This document shows positions 32,611-45,932 of a stretch of DNA of 64,000 bases, piece after piece. The position numbers and the translations under genes are program-made. Numbering within the stretch: position 1 is the stretch's first letter; every line of letters starts with the position of its first letter. The notes below the pieces were generated by a model, which saw nothing but the letters and a program-made list of their open reading frames with translations, had not been told where the DNA came from and made no database searches. Origin of the DNA: Morinoia aosen (Eukaryota; Arthropoda; Malacostraca; Amphipoda; Talitridae); the NCBI GenBank assembly GCA_030386875.1, contig CM059564.1:64523936-64587935 (forward strand), given 5' to 3'.

Positions 32611-35600
32611 GTAAATGAAAAATTTTGAGGTTTACATGCACTCGAAAGATGTCTTTATTAATTAATAAACACTTTCATAACATTTCCATGTAGTTTATCT
32701 GAAAAAATTGAACTCTGAAATATAATAATGCAAAGTATGCAGAATCGGTAGATATTCAGTGCTCGACTTTTTTCGGGCAGTTAGCGTATATACAAGTTTT
32801 AGAAACCCATTTTAAAATAAAGGAAGTGAAATTACCTCGCGAATGTATGAAGCAGGAAGATTAATCACGTATGTTTTATGAATATAGACTTTGCAGTGAA
32901 TACACGTTCAATAAAATTCTTTTAGTTCACATGAACCCTTCAAACAATGGGTAATAAAAACAATGCTTCAATTTCCATGCACAAGAATAACGAAGGCTGC
33001 TAACTAGGCTTTTTCTTCTCTGAAGGCACGAGTGATGTTAATGAGGGAGTGATCTCTGGGGCTGTGCTCGTGTTATACGCTCACTTTGTTATTCTTTTGT
33101 CGGGAAATGTAGGACGGTCTGGCTCTAGTTTCTTGCTGGGAACGTCTAATGGCGCTATGTTCTCTCCTAAAGTCTATTTTGCATGCAGATTCTTGTTATT
33201 CTTGTAAAAAAGTTGATAGATCTAACAGGTCATCTCAGTGAATACAGCAAGTTGTTCAAGAATCTATAAAAAATTATGGATATCATCCGATATGCAAATT
33301 TCATCATTCTCACAAAATCTAAAATCGTTAGATTTATTGTGATTTTCGACATGAATATTCAGTCGGAAGCCAAATATTTACCATGTTAATGTACCAACAC
33401 ATGTGCCTCAACATTTACTGTTTTATTCAAAACAGGTCCATTTGATCCTCAGACTCGATGGACAGCTTGTACTCAGCATCGTTCACCAGCAGTCAGGACG
33501 GGTCAAGCTGAAGTTCAGCAGTTTCTGAGGTGGTATATTAGGTCAGACGAGCGGCGTAATTTGACCGCAGAATTCGTATGGCAGCTTTAAAAAAATTCGT
33601 TCATCTGATAAGAGAAAACACGCGGAAGCTTAAACTTTCACAGGCGTGGTCGAGCGAGAGAGAATATCTGGCGCCGCCGTGAGTGTCTCATCGCTCATAT
33701 GTCCGTAAGCCTTGCTCTCCTTAGCCAAAAAACCTGGCTACTAGTCCAAGAAAATTGATTGCACGTTCACACCCAGAGTGCAAGGATGTGTGCTGACCTG
33801 CGTAGAACGATTTGTGTCCTTGTTTCATTGCGGCAAAAATATGACAACAGTTGCGTGCGTGAGAGCAGGTCTAATCCATTGCAAGATTTCTGACGAGATT
33901 TGATCCCCTACCGAAGATTGTCGTTGTACACGCTACTGCAACTGTTCATCAAGCGTCCTGCAATGGCTTGTTTCATAGAAAATTATGTTTGATACAATCT
34001 AGGTTTCTTCTGAGAAAGACAATCGCATTTTGTCCTCAACTAGAAGGATAGTAGCTCATTATTTCGAACGGAAAAATCCTAACACTTAAAAGAAATAAAG
34101 AGTATTTCCGTACAAAAATTCATAAGGCATGAAAGAAAGACGTTCTCTGCAAGAAATACTCGCATCTTTACACCGTTTGAGCACTACTATAAATGTCAAC
34201 GTTTGAACACGAAACGTTGAAATGTAGTGGTAATTTGAGTTGTTCTAAACACAATATCGGCAACAATAGAGCGTAATACAAAAAATAAATTCTGATCAAC
34301 GACCCTCTAAGGGCTGAAGATGATCGTCCTGATAAGCAGAGGAAGATAGGTTAGCACTCGTATTATACTCACGCGTGGCGGGCTGTGTGGCCTGTAGAAA
34401 ATGATAGTCGTGGTTCCAAAATTTTTGCTGTAACATGATGCCTGGCCACAAGTTGAGGAATTAAGTAGCAGTCATAAATGCGTGTCTTTGTTTACTGTTT
34501 TTGAGGGTAAAAATTAATGTTTTCTCTGAATGGAATAACTCTCACCCTATTTTTTCGATGCAGATATCTGTAGCATGCTCAACAGATCACGAAGAGGTTA
34601 AAGTAAAAAGTTAATGTGACTAAAATTGAATAGTACTCCTGACATTTTGTTATTGGAAATACTCAAACAGAGTGTTATCTAGCCTACACTTTCACCTGAT
34701 GTAGCTCCAACGTTTGTCAGGAGAAAGCTGTAAATTTTTGAAAATCTCATATGGCATTTGCACGAGTCTAATATACAGGGTGCAAATATTTATTCTGTTC
34801 TATATATAACTGCAACTGAATCAAGAGCATTCAATTATGAGAGAAAGAAAAAATTATTGCTGAACAATTAATCGTCATCGAATCTCAAGCACTGAAAGAA
34901 ATATCAGCAATTTTTTTGCGCCGATTTTACGCATGTAATTTGATGAGAAAATTACCAAAGTGACTAACATGTTTCCAATTTTTGAGCGCTAATAAACCAG
35001 AGAAATGATGTTCTTCATCTTTTGCACATTTGCTACTTGCTCGTCGATCCGTTTTAACAAATTCCTCCTTGCGCCTTCAATCTAGATAGGAAGCTTCGCA
35101 ATTTTCATATCAGAATACAAAGAATAGTTTACCATTTCTAAATGAAGCTATGGTGCCCATCTTTGGGCTTAGCTCTTTCTTTACTATGATTGCCGATTTA
35201 CATGGTATTTAGGAACCGAATGGTGAGTATTCAGTGTGCTTTCTGCTCCCAACTCACGAGGAAGGCTGGCATATCTGGGATAAGGGCCACTGGGACACGT
35301 AGGACAGTTGTACACAATAGTTTCGGGAAAATACCCGGATTTTTTGGGGAGATAGAAGAGTAGCATTATTGGTAGAATTGAATTTGCACGAAAGTTAGCG
35401 CGGAAAACAATAACGTACCAGGGTGATATCTTTAAAAGGTGAAAAGCTTTCAAATATTTCAATCAAAATTATATCTTCGGATAGATGTTTTGCATGTATA
35501 TTAATTCGCTTCATTTAAAAAGCCATCTTCTAATTTATTTAATAAATCATCATTATTCAATGAAAAATTAGAAATGACGTTGAAATATATTTCATTAATT

Positions 35601-36600
35601 TTTTCGTCAAAACAGGTATTTGATGGCACGCATTTTAAAATTTGTCTGCTCTTCACCCAGTAGAAATATTACGGCGGATATCAATAGCTCTTCTACTTGA
35701 AATAAAATCTCATAAAATTAATACAAATTTACATCAAAAATTGGGACCTGCACAAGCAACGACTGAGCGGTCAAAACCCTCGAAATATGAAGATGTGCAA
35801 ACGCTGCCAAGCGTATGAAGATTCCGTTTAGAAAGGTTACACAGCACTTGTACTTTTTAGAAATTTTCTGAGGAAACGTCAAAACCATATTAGAATACGT
35901 TAACTTTTTTGCTGTTTTCTACAAAAAATTGCTGAAATTCACTTACTATGACGTCTTTTACATTCCTTATTAACTTATTATGCTAGAATAACTCCGCCAT
36001 TAAAAATAACAACGTTGTTTTTATGCTTAAGCCTTAATTCATTCGAAAAGTTTCGGTTCAGAACGAGGTAAAAAGAAAAACAGTTTATTTCGAAAAAAGT
36101 TTACCTATGAGATATATTACACATTAGACTTTGAGAATTTCTAAATATAAAGGTCTTTAATTGATAGAAAACCATACGAGGCCTGCTATAGCAGTATCGG
36201 GGGCTAATTATGTTATTGAGAGAAGCAGTCGAAGTATCATCTCTTGTACATTTCACACACAAAAAGATGGCTGAAAAACTTAGAAATAATTTAAATACTG
36301 CTGGAGAATTCATCGGAATTCCTTGATTATTAGTTGAAACGAAATAAGAAAAGACAAAAAGAAAAAATGTTTTACCGAAGCATACTGAAAAACTGTCGTA
36401 ATTGATTATCAAGTAGTGAAAAAAATGAGTTAAAAAGAAATTTATAAAAAAACATCGCCATAACACCCGCATATAGAAACATGTAAACAAACACACATGC
36501 AAAATGAAATTCATAGCTTGTTCATCGTACAACCAGAGAGATAATTTTTTCACGAATCATTTGCTCAAACTTCGCTTTTCTTCATGGCAAGGATACTTCA
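32611..36600. other. AT-rich intergenic region
   Basis: No gene recognised. A moderately GC-rich stretch at 33.43-33.74 kb has no supportable frame. Nothing else is seen. Confidence 0.4.
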
Positions 36601-36700
36601 GGGGTAGTGTTTCACTACCCCAAATGAATAAGCACTATTTCATGGTAGAAACGAAACACTATTTCATGGTAGCGTTTCGCTTCTAGGGTAGTGATAGATC
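36601..36700. repeat. Perfect hairpin and 25-bp direct repeat
   Basis: GGGGTAGTG-TTT-CACTACCCC (36601-36621) is a perfect 9-bp stem. Next, CACTATTTCATGGTAG occurs twice 25 bp apart, separated by AAACGAAA, and the block ends with GGGTAGTG again. It may be a foldback element remnant. Confidence 0.55.
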
Positions 36701-36955
36701 TATTATTGAAACAGTTAGTAAGTGCAACAAATTTATTTGCTGGACTATTGAGTAATTTCTGAAAAATGGTTCAGTGTTAACTATATAGTCGCAGAGCATT
36801 AAGTGAAATGTAATGGGCCTTGAGGTTTTGTTTTTAGGCAAAAGGAAACATATAGATGTATATGACGATATGCATGTACATACATATATGAGGTTTCATT
36901 AAAAATAATGCCATATTGATTATTAATATTACCTTTGTGCATACGTGTATTCACA

Positions 36956-37025
36956 TACGTGTGTTCACATATACACACACATACACACATACATACACAC
37001 ATACATACATACATACATACATATA
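36956..37025. repeat. CA/TACA microsatellite
   Basis: A run of ACACAC and ACAT/TACA tetranucleotides, simple-sequence DNA. A poly(A) tract of 12 follows near 37.18 kb. Confidence 0.9.
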
Positions 37026-37689
37026 CTAAAAGTACATATATATACTTATAAAAAGTGAACATGAGAGAAAATGATGAAAATAATAAACAGTCTTCCTCGT
37101 GTTACATCGAAATGGTGGCTGTATTGTTCAGTATAATCGAAAGAAATAACTTGAAAGAATAAATATAAATGAATTAAAAAAAAAAAAAACTTCGAAAACG
37201 TAAAAATGAACTAGTTTCTAATTTTTTACAGAATTTTAAGGGAAATCAAGTTACAGTTTAAGAAAAACAGTTTGATCTAAGCTATTTGATCTAAGTCATT
37301 AGTATTCTAAGTGGGTGTGTTAATTTTATATTGTATAAATATGTCGCTAGTTATAACTAATTTGGTGTACATTGTTTAAACGCGAAGACAGGATACAACT
37401 CAGATGTATAGTACACGCTTGAAATTAATTAATTACGGACAATTACGTATGAAGAAATATTACTTAAACAAAATATGTTTATTTACGAAATTTTATGCGT
37501 ATGAATTTTCTACAATTTCACGAGTGATCACTGACCTTCGCAAACACATGACATAAATAATCTTTTAAAAGCAAGTTTGTTAAGTTTTCACCTGACGTTC
37601 AGCACTGCAAGTGTTCCCCAAGAACTGGAATAGGCTTGCTCAACGCACGCCCGATCACTGGTAAATTATATGCTCGAGCATCTGTTTGC

Positions 37690-38058
37690 TATCACGGGAG
37701 TTCGATGAAATCCTAGCTGGCCAGCCCAAAGTAATAGTATCGGACTATTCTCGCGATAGCCATGTGCTCGCGATAGCCATGTGCTATAGGTTCCGCCGCC
37801 GTGCGGCCGGGACCCGGGTTCGAAACTCGGCGCTGGCAGTGGCGATTTTCTCTGTTGGGTATAGGAGAAAAATTCCAAGCACAATACCCCACTCCACCCA
37901 GGTGTCTGAAATGGGTACCGGTCTCGACCGGGGGAAAGCGTCATGGCGTCCTGGCGTTAGTTATAAGGCATTTGAAAATCCAATGTACAAGGTGATATGT
38001 ATCAGGCTTGATTGGAAATAAAGCATCCGTAGATGCCTTCATTATTCATTCATTATTC
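37690..38058 (+). mobile_element. SINE with B box and ATTC-type tail
   Basis: GGGTTCGAAACTC at 37816-37828 is a good pol III B box (GGTTCGANNC). It is followed by a GC-rich body and an (ATTC)n-like end at 38041-38058, the usual layout of a tRNA-derived SINE. Upstream, GCTCGCGATAGCCATGT is tandemly duplicated at about 37.75-37.79 kb, and no clear A box remains. The 5' limit is uncertain. Confidence 0.6.
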
Positions 38059-39489
38059 CGGAAATAAAACAGGTACATTTCTAGATCAGGAGTTGTGCAT
38101 ATTCCTCGAGTTGTATGAATTGCTTTAGAATAACTGTCCTTGATTTGATCTAGGTCATGAATGAGAATTAGTAAACATTCTTGCTCAGGGTGCGGAGAGT
38201 GGCCATGCAAATGGGAGTTTCGTATCGGAATTTTACACCTTAACATTAATGTTTGAAAGCAGAACGAGGCGAACATGTCTCGGTGGCCATCCCTAGTTTG
38301 GGGAAAACTTTTTCTTTCTTGAGATTAAGTACAATGCCTACTGACCTGAGTATGACTCACTAGTTAATAACGTGGTTCTCATGCAGACTTGCTAGTACAT
38401 GGGGCTAAATGGGAGTGGAATACGAAATTGCTCTAGATAACTCTGCAAATTCGTTACCTTCCGCTAATGACAGTTGTGAATTGAGCGTTCCTTCTCGGTA
38501 TAACAGGTACGCTCTCCGTGAATTCGAGGAATCAACACAAGCGCTGAAAGCTATGGTGAAAATACTGTGTGTGCATTTTTTATTAACATTTTGTGGAAAG
38601 TCCCAAATAAAGAAAGTATTTAGTCGATTCTAATTTAGTAGAAGATATTTCGTCAACTGCTACAGAAACCTAAAAATGTCTCGTTTCCGATCATTACAAT
38701 TGCAATTGAAAATTACGAGTAAATTTTGGAAATTTTTGGTCTTTAAATCATACGTCAATTGTAAAACTGAAGTAATTTCTTTATTAAAATATGCACATAA
38801 GTTACAATCACAATTTTGGGGAGTATAGTTCGACCATATATTGCGTTTATCAGTTCTATTTCGCACGAGACACGCCCCTATAGATTTACCCACGTTTCAA
38901 ATCACCAAAAACGCGTTTTCACAAGTTCTTGGTACCCACAACTCCTTGTAATTATTAAGTGATCACCAGGAAAAGGTGATAGGTAGATCAGAGGCTGATT
39001 GTTTCAAAAATCGAGTCTGTTAGATTCAAGTTAACATTCGCTAATAGAAGCATGTAGAGATAAACACAGATACTGAATTGACTTAATCAGCCCAGGATCT
39101 AAACTTACCTATACTCTAGGTTATTATGCCCTAAATGGACGAGCTGGCAGCGCTTGTAATAATGATAGGTCTGTTCTGGCTCACTGTCTCCTTAAGATAT
39201 GCTTTAACTCGTCGCCCTCAATGGGGTGAATAGATACGTATTTTTACTCGTTGATATGCAATTATTGAAATTATTGAGTTAAATTATTAAGGGTTGGCAT
39301 ACAAGCAAACTAGTAGCCCCCTTTCGGAGAGATGGTAGTCATTTATGTATTTTAGCCTTGAATAACTAGCAACTTCTACATTTTGAATCCCACACGTGTT
39401 ATTTAAATGTAATCTACGTATTGTACACGACAGCCGAAAGCTATAGCTGCTTTGTATTCCATGCATAAAAAAATACGTACGCTTACGCA
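38059..39489. other. AT-rich intergenic region
   Basis: No gene, RNA or repeat that I can support. Confidence 0.4.
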
Positions 39490-40330
39490 TATTATGTTAT
39501 ATTATATTATATTATATCATATTACATTATATTATATTATATTATATTATATTATATTATATTATATTATATTATATTATATTATATTATATTATATTAT
39601 ATTATATTATATTATATTATATTATATTATATTATATTATATTATATTATGTTATATTATATTATATTATATTATATGATATTATATTATGTTATATTAT
39701 ATTATGTTATATTATATTGAATTATATTATATTATATTATATTATATTATATTATATTATATATTATAATATAATCATTATATTATATTATATTATATTA
39801 TATTATATTATGTTATATTATATTATATTATGTTATATTATATTGAATTATATTATATTATATTATATTATAATATATTATATTATATTATATTATATTA
39901 TATTATATTATATTATATTATATTATATTATATTATATTATATTATATTATATTATATTATATTATATTATATTATATTATATTATATTATATTATATTA
40001 TATTATATTATATTATATTATATTATATTATATTATATTATATTATATCATATTATATTATATTATGTTATATCATATTATATTATACTATATTATTTTA
40101 TATTATATATCATTATATTATATTATATTATACTATGTTATATTATATTATATTATATTATATTATATTATATTATATTATATAATATTATATTATATTA
40201 TATTATATTATATTATATTATATTATATTATATTATATTATATTATATTATATTATATTATATTATATTATATTATATTATATTATATTATATGTATTAT
40301 ATTATATTGTATTATAATATATTATATTAC
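39490..40330. repeat. (TTATA)n pentanucleotide array, about 840 bp
   Basis: Nearly perfect five-base repeats with occasional G, C or indel variants and a phase shift near 39.76-39.78 kb. Apparent long frames of Ile-Leu-Tyr repeats are a by-product of the 5-base period. Confidence 0.98.
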
Positions 40331-41593
40331 ACAAAATTATGTTATGTAATTTTTCAATGTTATGAGAAACACAGTTAAAACATAGGTGATTGGCACTACA
40401 ATATTACAACTAATATGAAATATATATGAAACAATGTCTACAGTTTCATCAGCTATGCATGAGATTCAATTATATGAAAAGTTTATTAAGGTGTGTGTGC
40501 TTATGTTTCTTGACTTCACAGTAAATTGTAGTGTTACTGAAGTGTACGAGCTGGTGAAATCGTGAGGCCTGCAAACTATTTCAACTTTGCAATCGTTCAA
40601 AAAAAGTCGACACGCTCTCGCTTAGGACAGCGGCGACGGCGTGAAACTGCAGCGCTTCTGTGGGGCGTGGTCGCTGCGCTGAGCCATCAAGGGGGCGACT
40701 TATTGGCCTCTCCTCCGCAGCGCGACGGCGCTGCTGCCTCAAAGGTCAGCTTTTGTAGACAAATGAAGCCAAAGCTCCTTGACATTGAATACGGAATCAA
40801 GAGCAACTCTTTAGCGGCTGTCTGATAAGCGACCGAGTGCCACCAGCGATTCATGAAGCACGCACTTTCGGGCAGATTAGCACGGGGGCCGATTTGGGGG
40901 ACGTTAATATTTACCTTACATTTGCAGGGTGACAGAGGCTGATTTATGCGACATTACTACAAACATGGCAGTAATAACTGCGTGCGCTCATGTGGTGACG
41001 CTGGTAGCGTTCTAAATCGTTCACAAGATGTGTCGAGGTGCAAAAACAGAGCATGAATACAAAGTTTTCTCTCAAGCCTTCAAAATGATCAAATTACTGT
41101 AATGAGAAGCGTTTGTTCATTTCATTTTTGAAATTTTTAAAAGATGTTTCCTAGTATTAAGGCGCATTCGCAATCTGAAATATATTTTTCGGAGACTTCA
41201 ACAGCTTTGGATAAGCCTGCACATTTTGTTCTCTATCCTACTGTAGCAACGCTAAAGGTTTGAACGAATCGCAACATCTACGCGCTGTTCTGCACTCATG
41301 TTTGTATACTTGTCAGTAAAAAGATGACGTTCAAAAGGTATGCTCTACTATTTCAAGTTTACTTTGAATGAAACAAATGTTGTTTTGGGTGACTTTGGAG
41401 TTCAAGAACTAAGTAGAAATTAAATTTAGAGAAATAATTCATAGTTGTGTATAGTTAGAACGATAAAAAGCACGGTCAAACTTTGCACCAGCGTTGTACA
41501 AATTAACTTTTTAACGTGAGAATTAAGTTTGTGTTGTATTATGCTGCATTTTTATAGATTTCATTAATTGAACTGTTTTTCAGTGTCGCTTAG
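40331..41593. other. Intergenic region with a GC-rich patch at 40.6-40.83 kb
   Basis: The patch is open on the + strand for 87 codons (40562-40825), with a basic run RRRR and a C-terminal MKPKLLDIEYGIKSNSLAAV. I recognise no family and see no supporting splice partners. Confidence 0.3.
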
Positions 41594-41773
41594 GTTGTTA
41601 TACACGATTGGGGGTATGAGGATTTGGAAGCGTACTCACGCTCTGGAAATGTCCATTTGAACAGGTATAAGCTGACCGTGGAAAGCGTGCTGATCGAACG
41701 AACCTCCTCCAACAACGTGAAGTTGCTTTTAGAACTCCAAAAAACCTTTCAACAAATGCACCGAATCTTACAG
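41594..41773 (+). other. Candidate orphan exon
   Basis: After GTCGCTTAG the frame stays open through VVIHDWGYEDLEAYSRSGNV, then HLNRYKLTVESVLIERTSSN and a helical LLLELQKTFQQMHRILQ. The amino-acid make-up is protein-like, but no family is recognised. A strong donor-like AACAG-GTATAAG lies inside it at 41663 and no clear donor lies at the end. Chance remains likely. Confidence 0.25.
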
Positions 41774-44700
41774 TTGTGTTTTTTTTTGGTTTGGGGAGGC
41801 GGGATGTTGGATTATATTATATATATGTGTAATATATGAACAGTTTTTCAAAATTTCTCTGCACCACATGTGGCGTGGTAACGTCACCAAAATTAGATTC
41901 TACGCGACAGATATGAGAATGCGTAATGTGACAATACTCTCAGAATTCATGGCAAAAAATTTTTTCTGACGGCATCTCTCTGACACTCTAGAATTCAGCA
42001 AAATCTATGTTTGAGGAGGTATCGGTAAAGAACAGCTCTTGCAATGGCACTGGACCGGACTTATCGTTGTCGATCCGGTGAGCAAACTTTCTAATGTATT
42101 CTTAATAGAGCTATGCTCTTCACCTATTGAACTTTAATACAATTTTCCGGAGTGCACGGGCATGTCAAGCCGGTATGTACTCTTTACACGAAAAGTCATG
42201 GCTGTAGTAATCTCAAACACCCAGGAATAAGAAGCAAGTAGAGTCGAAGTACACCCATGAACTGTGCCATTCCACTATCCCGTCGCTGACAACATTGGTG
42301 GCTGCGGGCAGTCTAAACTGAGGGCGATTTAAGGGAAATAGATTGATTAACGAGGCCTGGGTCACGACCCATGTACTTGGGATTATTCTAAGCGATTTGA
42401 AGCGTCTCATCTTTTTTTCCTGAAAAAACGAGACGCTGGCAGGCGAGGCCCGTGTACACGGAGTGTTTATGGGCTCAGATCGAAGTCCTTGGCCTCGAAT
42501 TCTAGACATTTTTAGGCACAAATGTCACACCGTCGGGAAGAAGCAAGGTGGCCTAATGGGGTGAATGAAAGAGGATGAGCTCTAAGTGACTGAATCCCAA
42601 TTATCTAGAATAAAGAGAAGATGTGGAGACTTCATCACACATTGGTTGCATGAAAAATTTAAAAATTTTACGCTGATGTGAAACTGTTACTGTAACTATT
42701 TACTGTTTATGAAAATGATTTTTTTCTGCAAATGCGCGATGTTCAATGCTAGATGACTCAAAATATATCATCGATGATTTTGAGAGCGATTGAAAAAAAT
42801 TGAAAGTTATTTTTATGTTTAAGTAGTTCAGGCGGTCACAACGTCATTTGACAATTCCCGGCTTTGATAATTTAAAGTTGAATAAAAAGTCTAAAAGTTT
42901 TAAGTGAACTCCATTGCGTGTTGCATGTTTTACTAACAAATGTTCAAGTTTTGAATTGCGTTCAAAGCAACGATCTTCCGATTATTTCTGAACACTTTCA
43001 CGCCCCAGACGACCATATGTTTTTTTAGAAATGTGTTCTAATTTTCGTAAAATTTCTATTGTAATCTGTTCTTTGACGTTCACTCCCGAATGGCAGTGCG
43101 TTCCCCCCTTTCATGCCAGTGCCAGTCCAATGACGGCGGTTGGGAAAACGCCGATATGAGTAAAAAATACTAAGGTTAACGTGTTGCCATATATAGGTTG
43201 TGCTATCACAATTTGCTAAGCCGTCTGTCATCTGCTTATAATAGCTTTCAAAAATTCAACGGTCAATGAACAGAACGAAAGCCAATACATGGATTCGATG
43301 ACATACTGGATTGTATTATAGTTTTCTTCCAGTAACATTTTTAGGCAGTCACTACAACGGTCGAAGTGAGAGCAGCGTTCACTGCAGCATCCCGACGCAT
43401 GCGTCGTTACACTTAATGAAGTGTACAAGGTTTTATTTTATCTATTAGATTTTCTTGAAATTTTATAATATTAATTTGTACAGGCTGTACTACACTCCAC
43501 TTTCGTGAACGAGAACGATTCCACAAAAACTGATTTCAAAAGTAGCAGCTGATGTCAACCATTATTTACAGTGCAACTTGAAATGACATCGTACTGGAAT
43601 TAATGCAGTTAGTGTATTTTTAATCAATGCATTAGTATAAAATTTGCAGGGAAAATTCTGGTTGTCACCTGTGGCTAGTGAATGTCATAATTCCATAGAG
43701 TCATGAGAACTGCAGAACTATAAATTGGTGCAGGGCACTCACTATACAACACGTTTATAGTTTACAGGAATGCCGCATACTTCACTAGAACCAGGAAAGG
43801 GAGAGTTTAGCATGACGGTTTTTGATGCTGACGAAAATGAAGAGCGAGAAATTACTGTTCTGATCACATGCGCAATTTGCTGTGCTCGACTGTGGTCGTT
43901 AAAATTGTAAGCGATAGATCGTCTTCGCTTTCTAGTGCCATAAAAGACTAATTAGCGAGCAGAGTGTCAGAATACGAGATTGCGCAGGAAGTCGTTGCGG
44001 TTGGACCTGATGCATGATCGCCACCTGAAGACGTTATTATAATTAAAACCTATTTGTATGGTCTTACATCAATATTTACGAGAGTAGGATATTTTCTGTT
44101 TAATTTATTAGGCTTATTTTTAGAGAAATGATTTCTTGCTCTCGGATATATATCAATTTTCGTGAAATGATTAAAGAAACAGCAAAATGAGTCAGTGTTG
44201 GTGTTTCCATTTAACGATGTCTTATTAGAAATTACAGATAAATTAAGTACCTCTCCAAATATAGCGTGTTGGGCACTGTGTGGCCGAGACTATCCAGTCA
44301 TTTAATTATGGAGCTGAATGTCTCCTGTCGCTTATGAGCGATAGATCAAACCTTCAATTAACATTACGAGAGTGATGCGAAGTTCGATTTTAGGTAGAAA
44401 ATCCCTTACAGTTCATTTTTCCTCAAATTATATTTAAGAAATATCGCTGTCTATCATTTTAGCAATCAGTTGAACAACGCACGAAATAAAATAGTTTCAA
44501 ATGCTCTTTAGCTTTGAGCTTGTGGAAAAACTTCCACGTAATGAATGAAATGCGAATAGTAATAATCATGTTAAGTTCTTAACTATGGTCTCTCTCTCTC
44601 ACTGCTCTCTTCTTCTGGCTTTACTTTTTCCCCCTTTGAGAGGGTAGCTGGTACTGCACATCCACATGAAGTTAGAGCATTTTGTTTCCTGCGCTGCTTC

Positions 44701-45460
44701 GATAGAATCGATGCCGATAACGCGAAAAATGGAATGCCGCATCCACTGGCTGCAATGAACAATGGGTAAAGCTTGAAAAAGTTTCGATTAAGTACTGTAG
44801 ACGCATTCATGGTGTACTGTTACAACATATTAGAGTGATTATTAACACCATTTACGGCCTTACAGGTAAAAATTTTGAGCAGGGCAAAACTGAAGCACGC
44901 CAGTCTTTTGTGGGACCGAATGAATTCAGAAACCAGAATTTTTGTGGTTGTCTGGGAGTGATTGGTGGCTGACGACATGGGACTTACGCTAGCAACCAGA
45001 AAATGGACAACTTGGCTCATTTCTGCTGCTATTTTCAACGCACTTCTTCAATATGATTTCTTTGCGTTAGACTGAAAGAAAATTTCACGCACCAATCACG
45101 GTTGATGCATTCGATTTTTGTTCAGAAGCCCGCAAGTCATTGCACTGAAGTCAGTTGACCCACCGAAGTGCCTTGATATTCGTTTTCTATTTGTTAGTGT
45201 TTGTGTGATTCATTGATCAGCAGAGTGGTGCAATTTCCACCTTACATTGATTTCACTCTCCAGTCTGCAGATGTTTACGCAAATAGCACGCTGCTTTTCA
45301 AATCTATAAGTAGATATGTGCTCATAATCTCTAAGTTGATTTTATCACTTTCGAAAAAGGAGACATGCACATGTAAAGTACTTCTTACTTATTGTTCAGA
45401 TTATTTTCTATTTTAGTTTTTACCAATTGATAAGTACTGAACCTATTGCTATAACAATTT
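41774..45460. other. AT-rich intergenic region
   Basis: No gene recognised. A CT-rich run lies near 44.59 kb. A 102-codon - strand frame (42213-42521) has no family resemblance. Confidence 0.4.
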
Positions 45461-45840
45461 AGGCGCAATCCATCATCACAAAGCTGCCAGTTCCACATCG
45501 ATGACTGCCATCAAATCGGTTCACATTGCCATGATGCGGCGAATTAACGCTCAACTTGACATGCTTGTGAGACGTGACACTCCGGCAAATGCCTTCTTAC
45601 GATCTCCTTTCAGAGGGAAACCTTGACATGGAATTCTAGCTGCCATTGAAAAGAGTCTGTTGAATCGAAAGGCGCTTCAACAATAAACGAACTTGAGAGA
45701 AGCCGTGGAGAGTGCCCCATTTACAGCCGTCGATTTGAAAAAAGTTCTCTCCAGGCTGACCTTATTAATTAATTCTGGTCCTTATGTCAAAAGAAGGTTT
45801 TGCTAAGGATGGATGGAATACTTTTCAGTCTTAACTAATA
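45461..45840 (+). pseudogene. Possible decayed coding segment, family unknown
   Basis: After AATTTAG one frame reads MTAIKSVHIAMMRRINAQLD and MLVRRDTPANAFLRSPFRGK. It continues after a stop as AAIEKSLLNRKALQQ, and after a second stop as LREAVESAPFTAVDLKKVLS and RLTLLINSGPYVKRRFC. The same frame stays protein-like across two stop codons, which suggests an old coding sequence. It ends just before the palindrome at 45860. I cannot name the family. Confidence 0.3.
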
Positions 45841-45859
45841 AATATTAAGGGAAAAATTT

Positions 45860-45932
45860 ATTTCAAAAACTTTGAGATTCATGTAGCTTTTGCTACTTGC
45901 AAAAGCTACATGAATCTCAAAGTTTTTGAAAT
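45860..45932. repeat. Perfect 34-bp palindrome (foldback), 5-base loop
   Basis: The arm 45860-45893 and its exact complement 45899-45932 are separated by TACTT. All 34 pairs match. The RNA or single-stranded DNA would form a long hairpin. Confidence 0.95.

Noticed and set aside
33435..33540. Minus-strand segment reading like LLVNDAEYKLSIESEDQMDLF
   Set aside because: Only about 21 residues lie between stop codons and no acceptor fits the frame; too little to support an exon or a pseudogene.
39452..40378. Open frames of Ile-Leu-Tyr repeats
   Set aside because: By-product of the (TTATA)n array; five-base units read as a 5-residue cycle in any frame without a stop.
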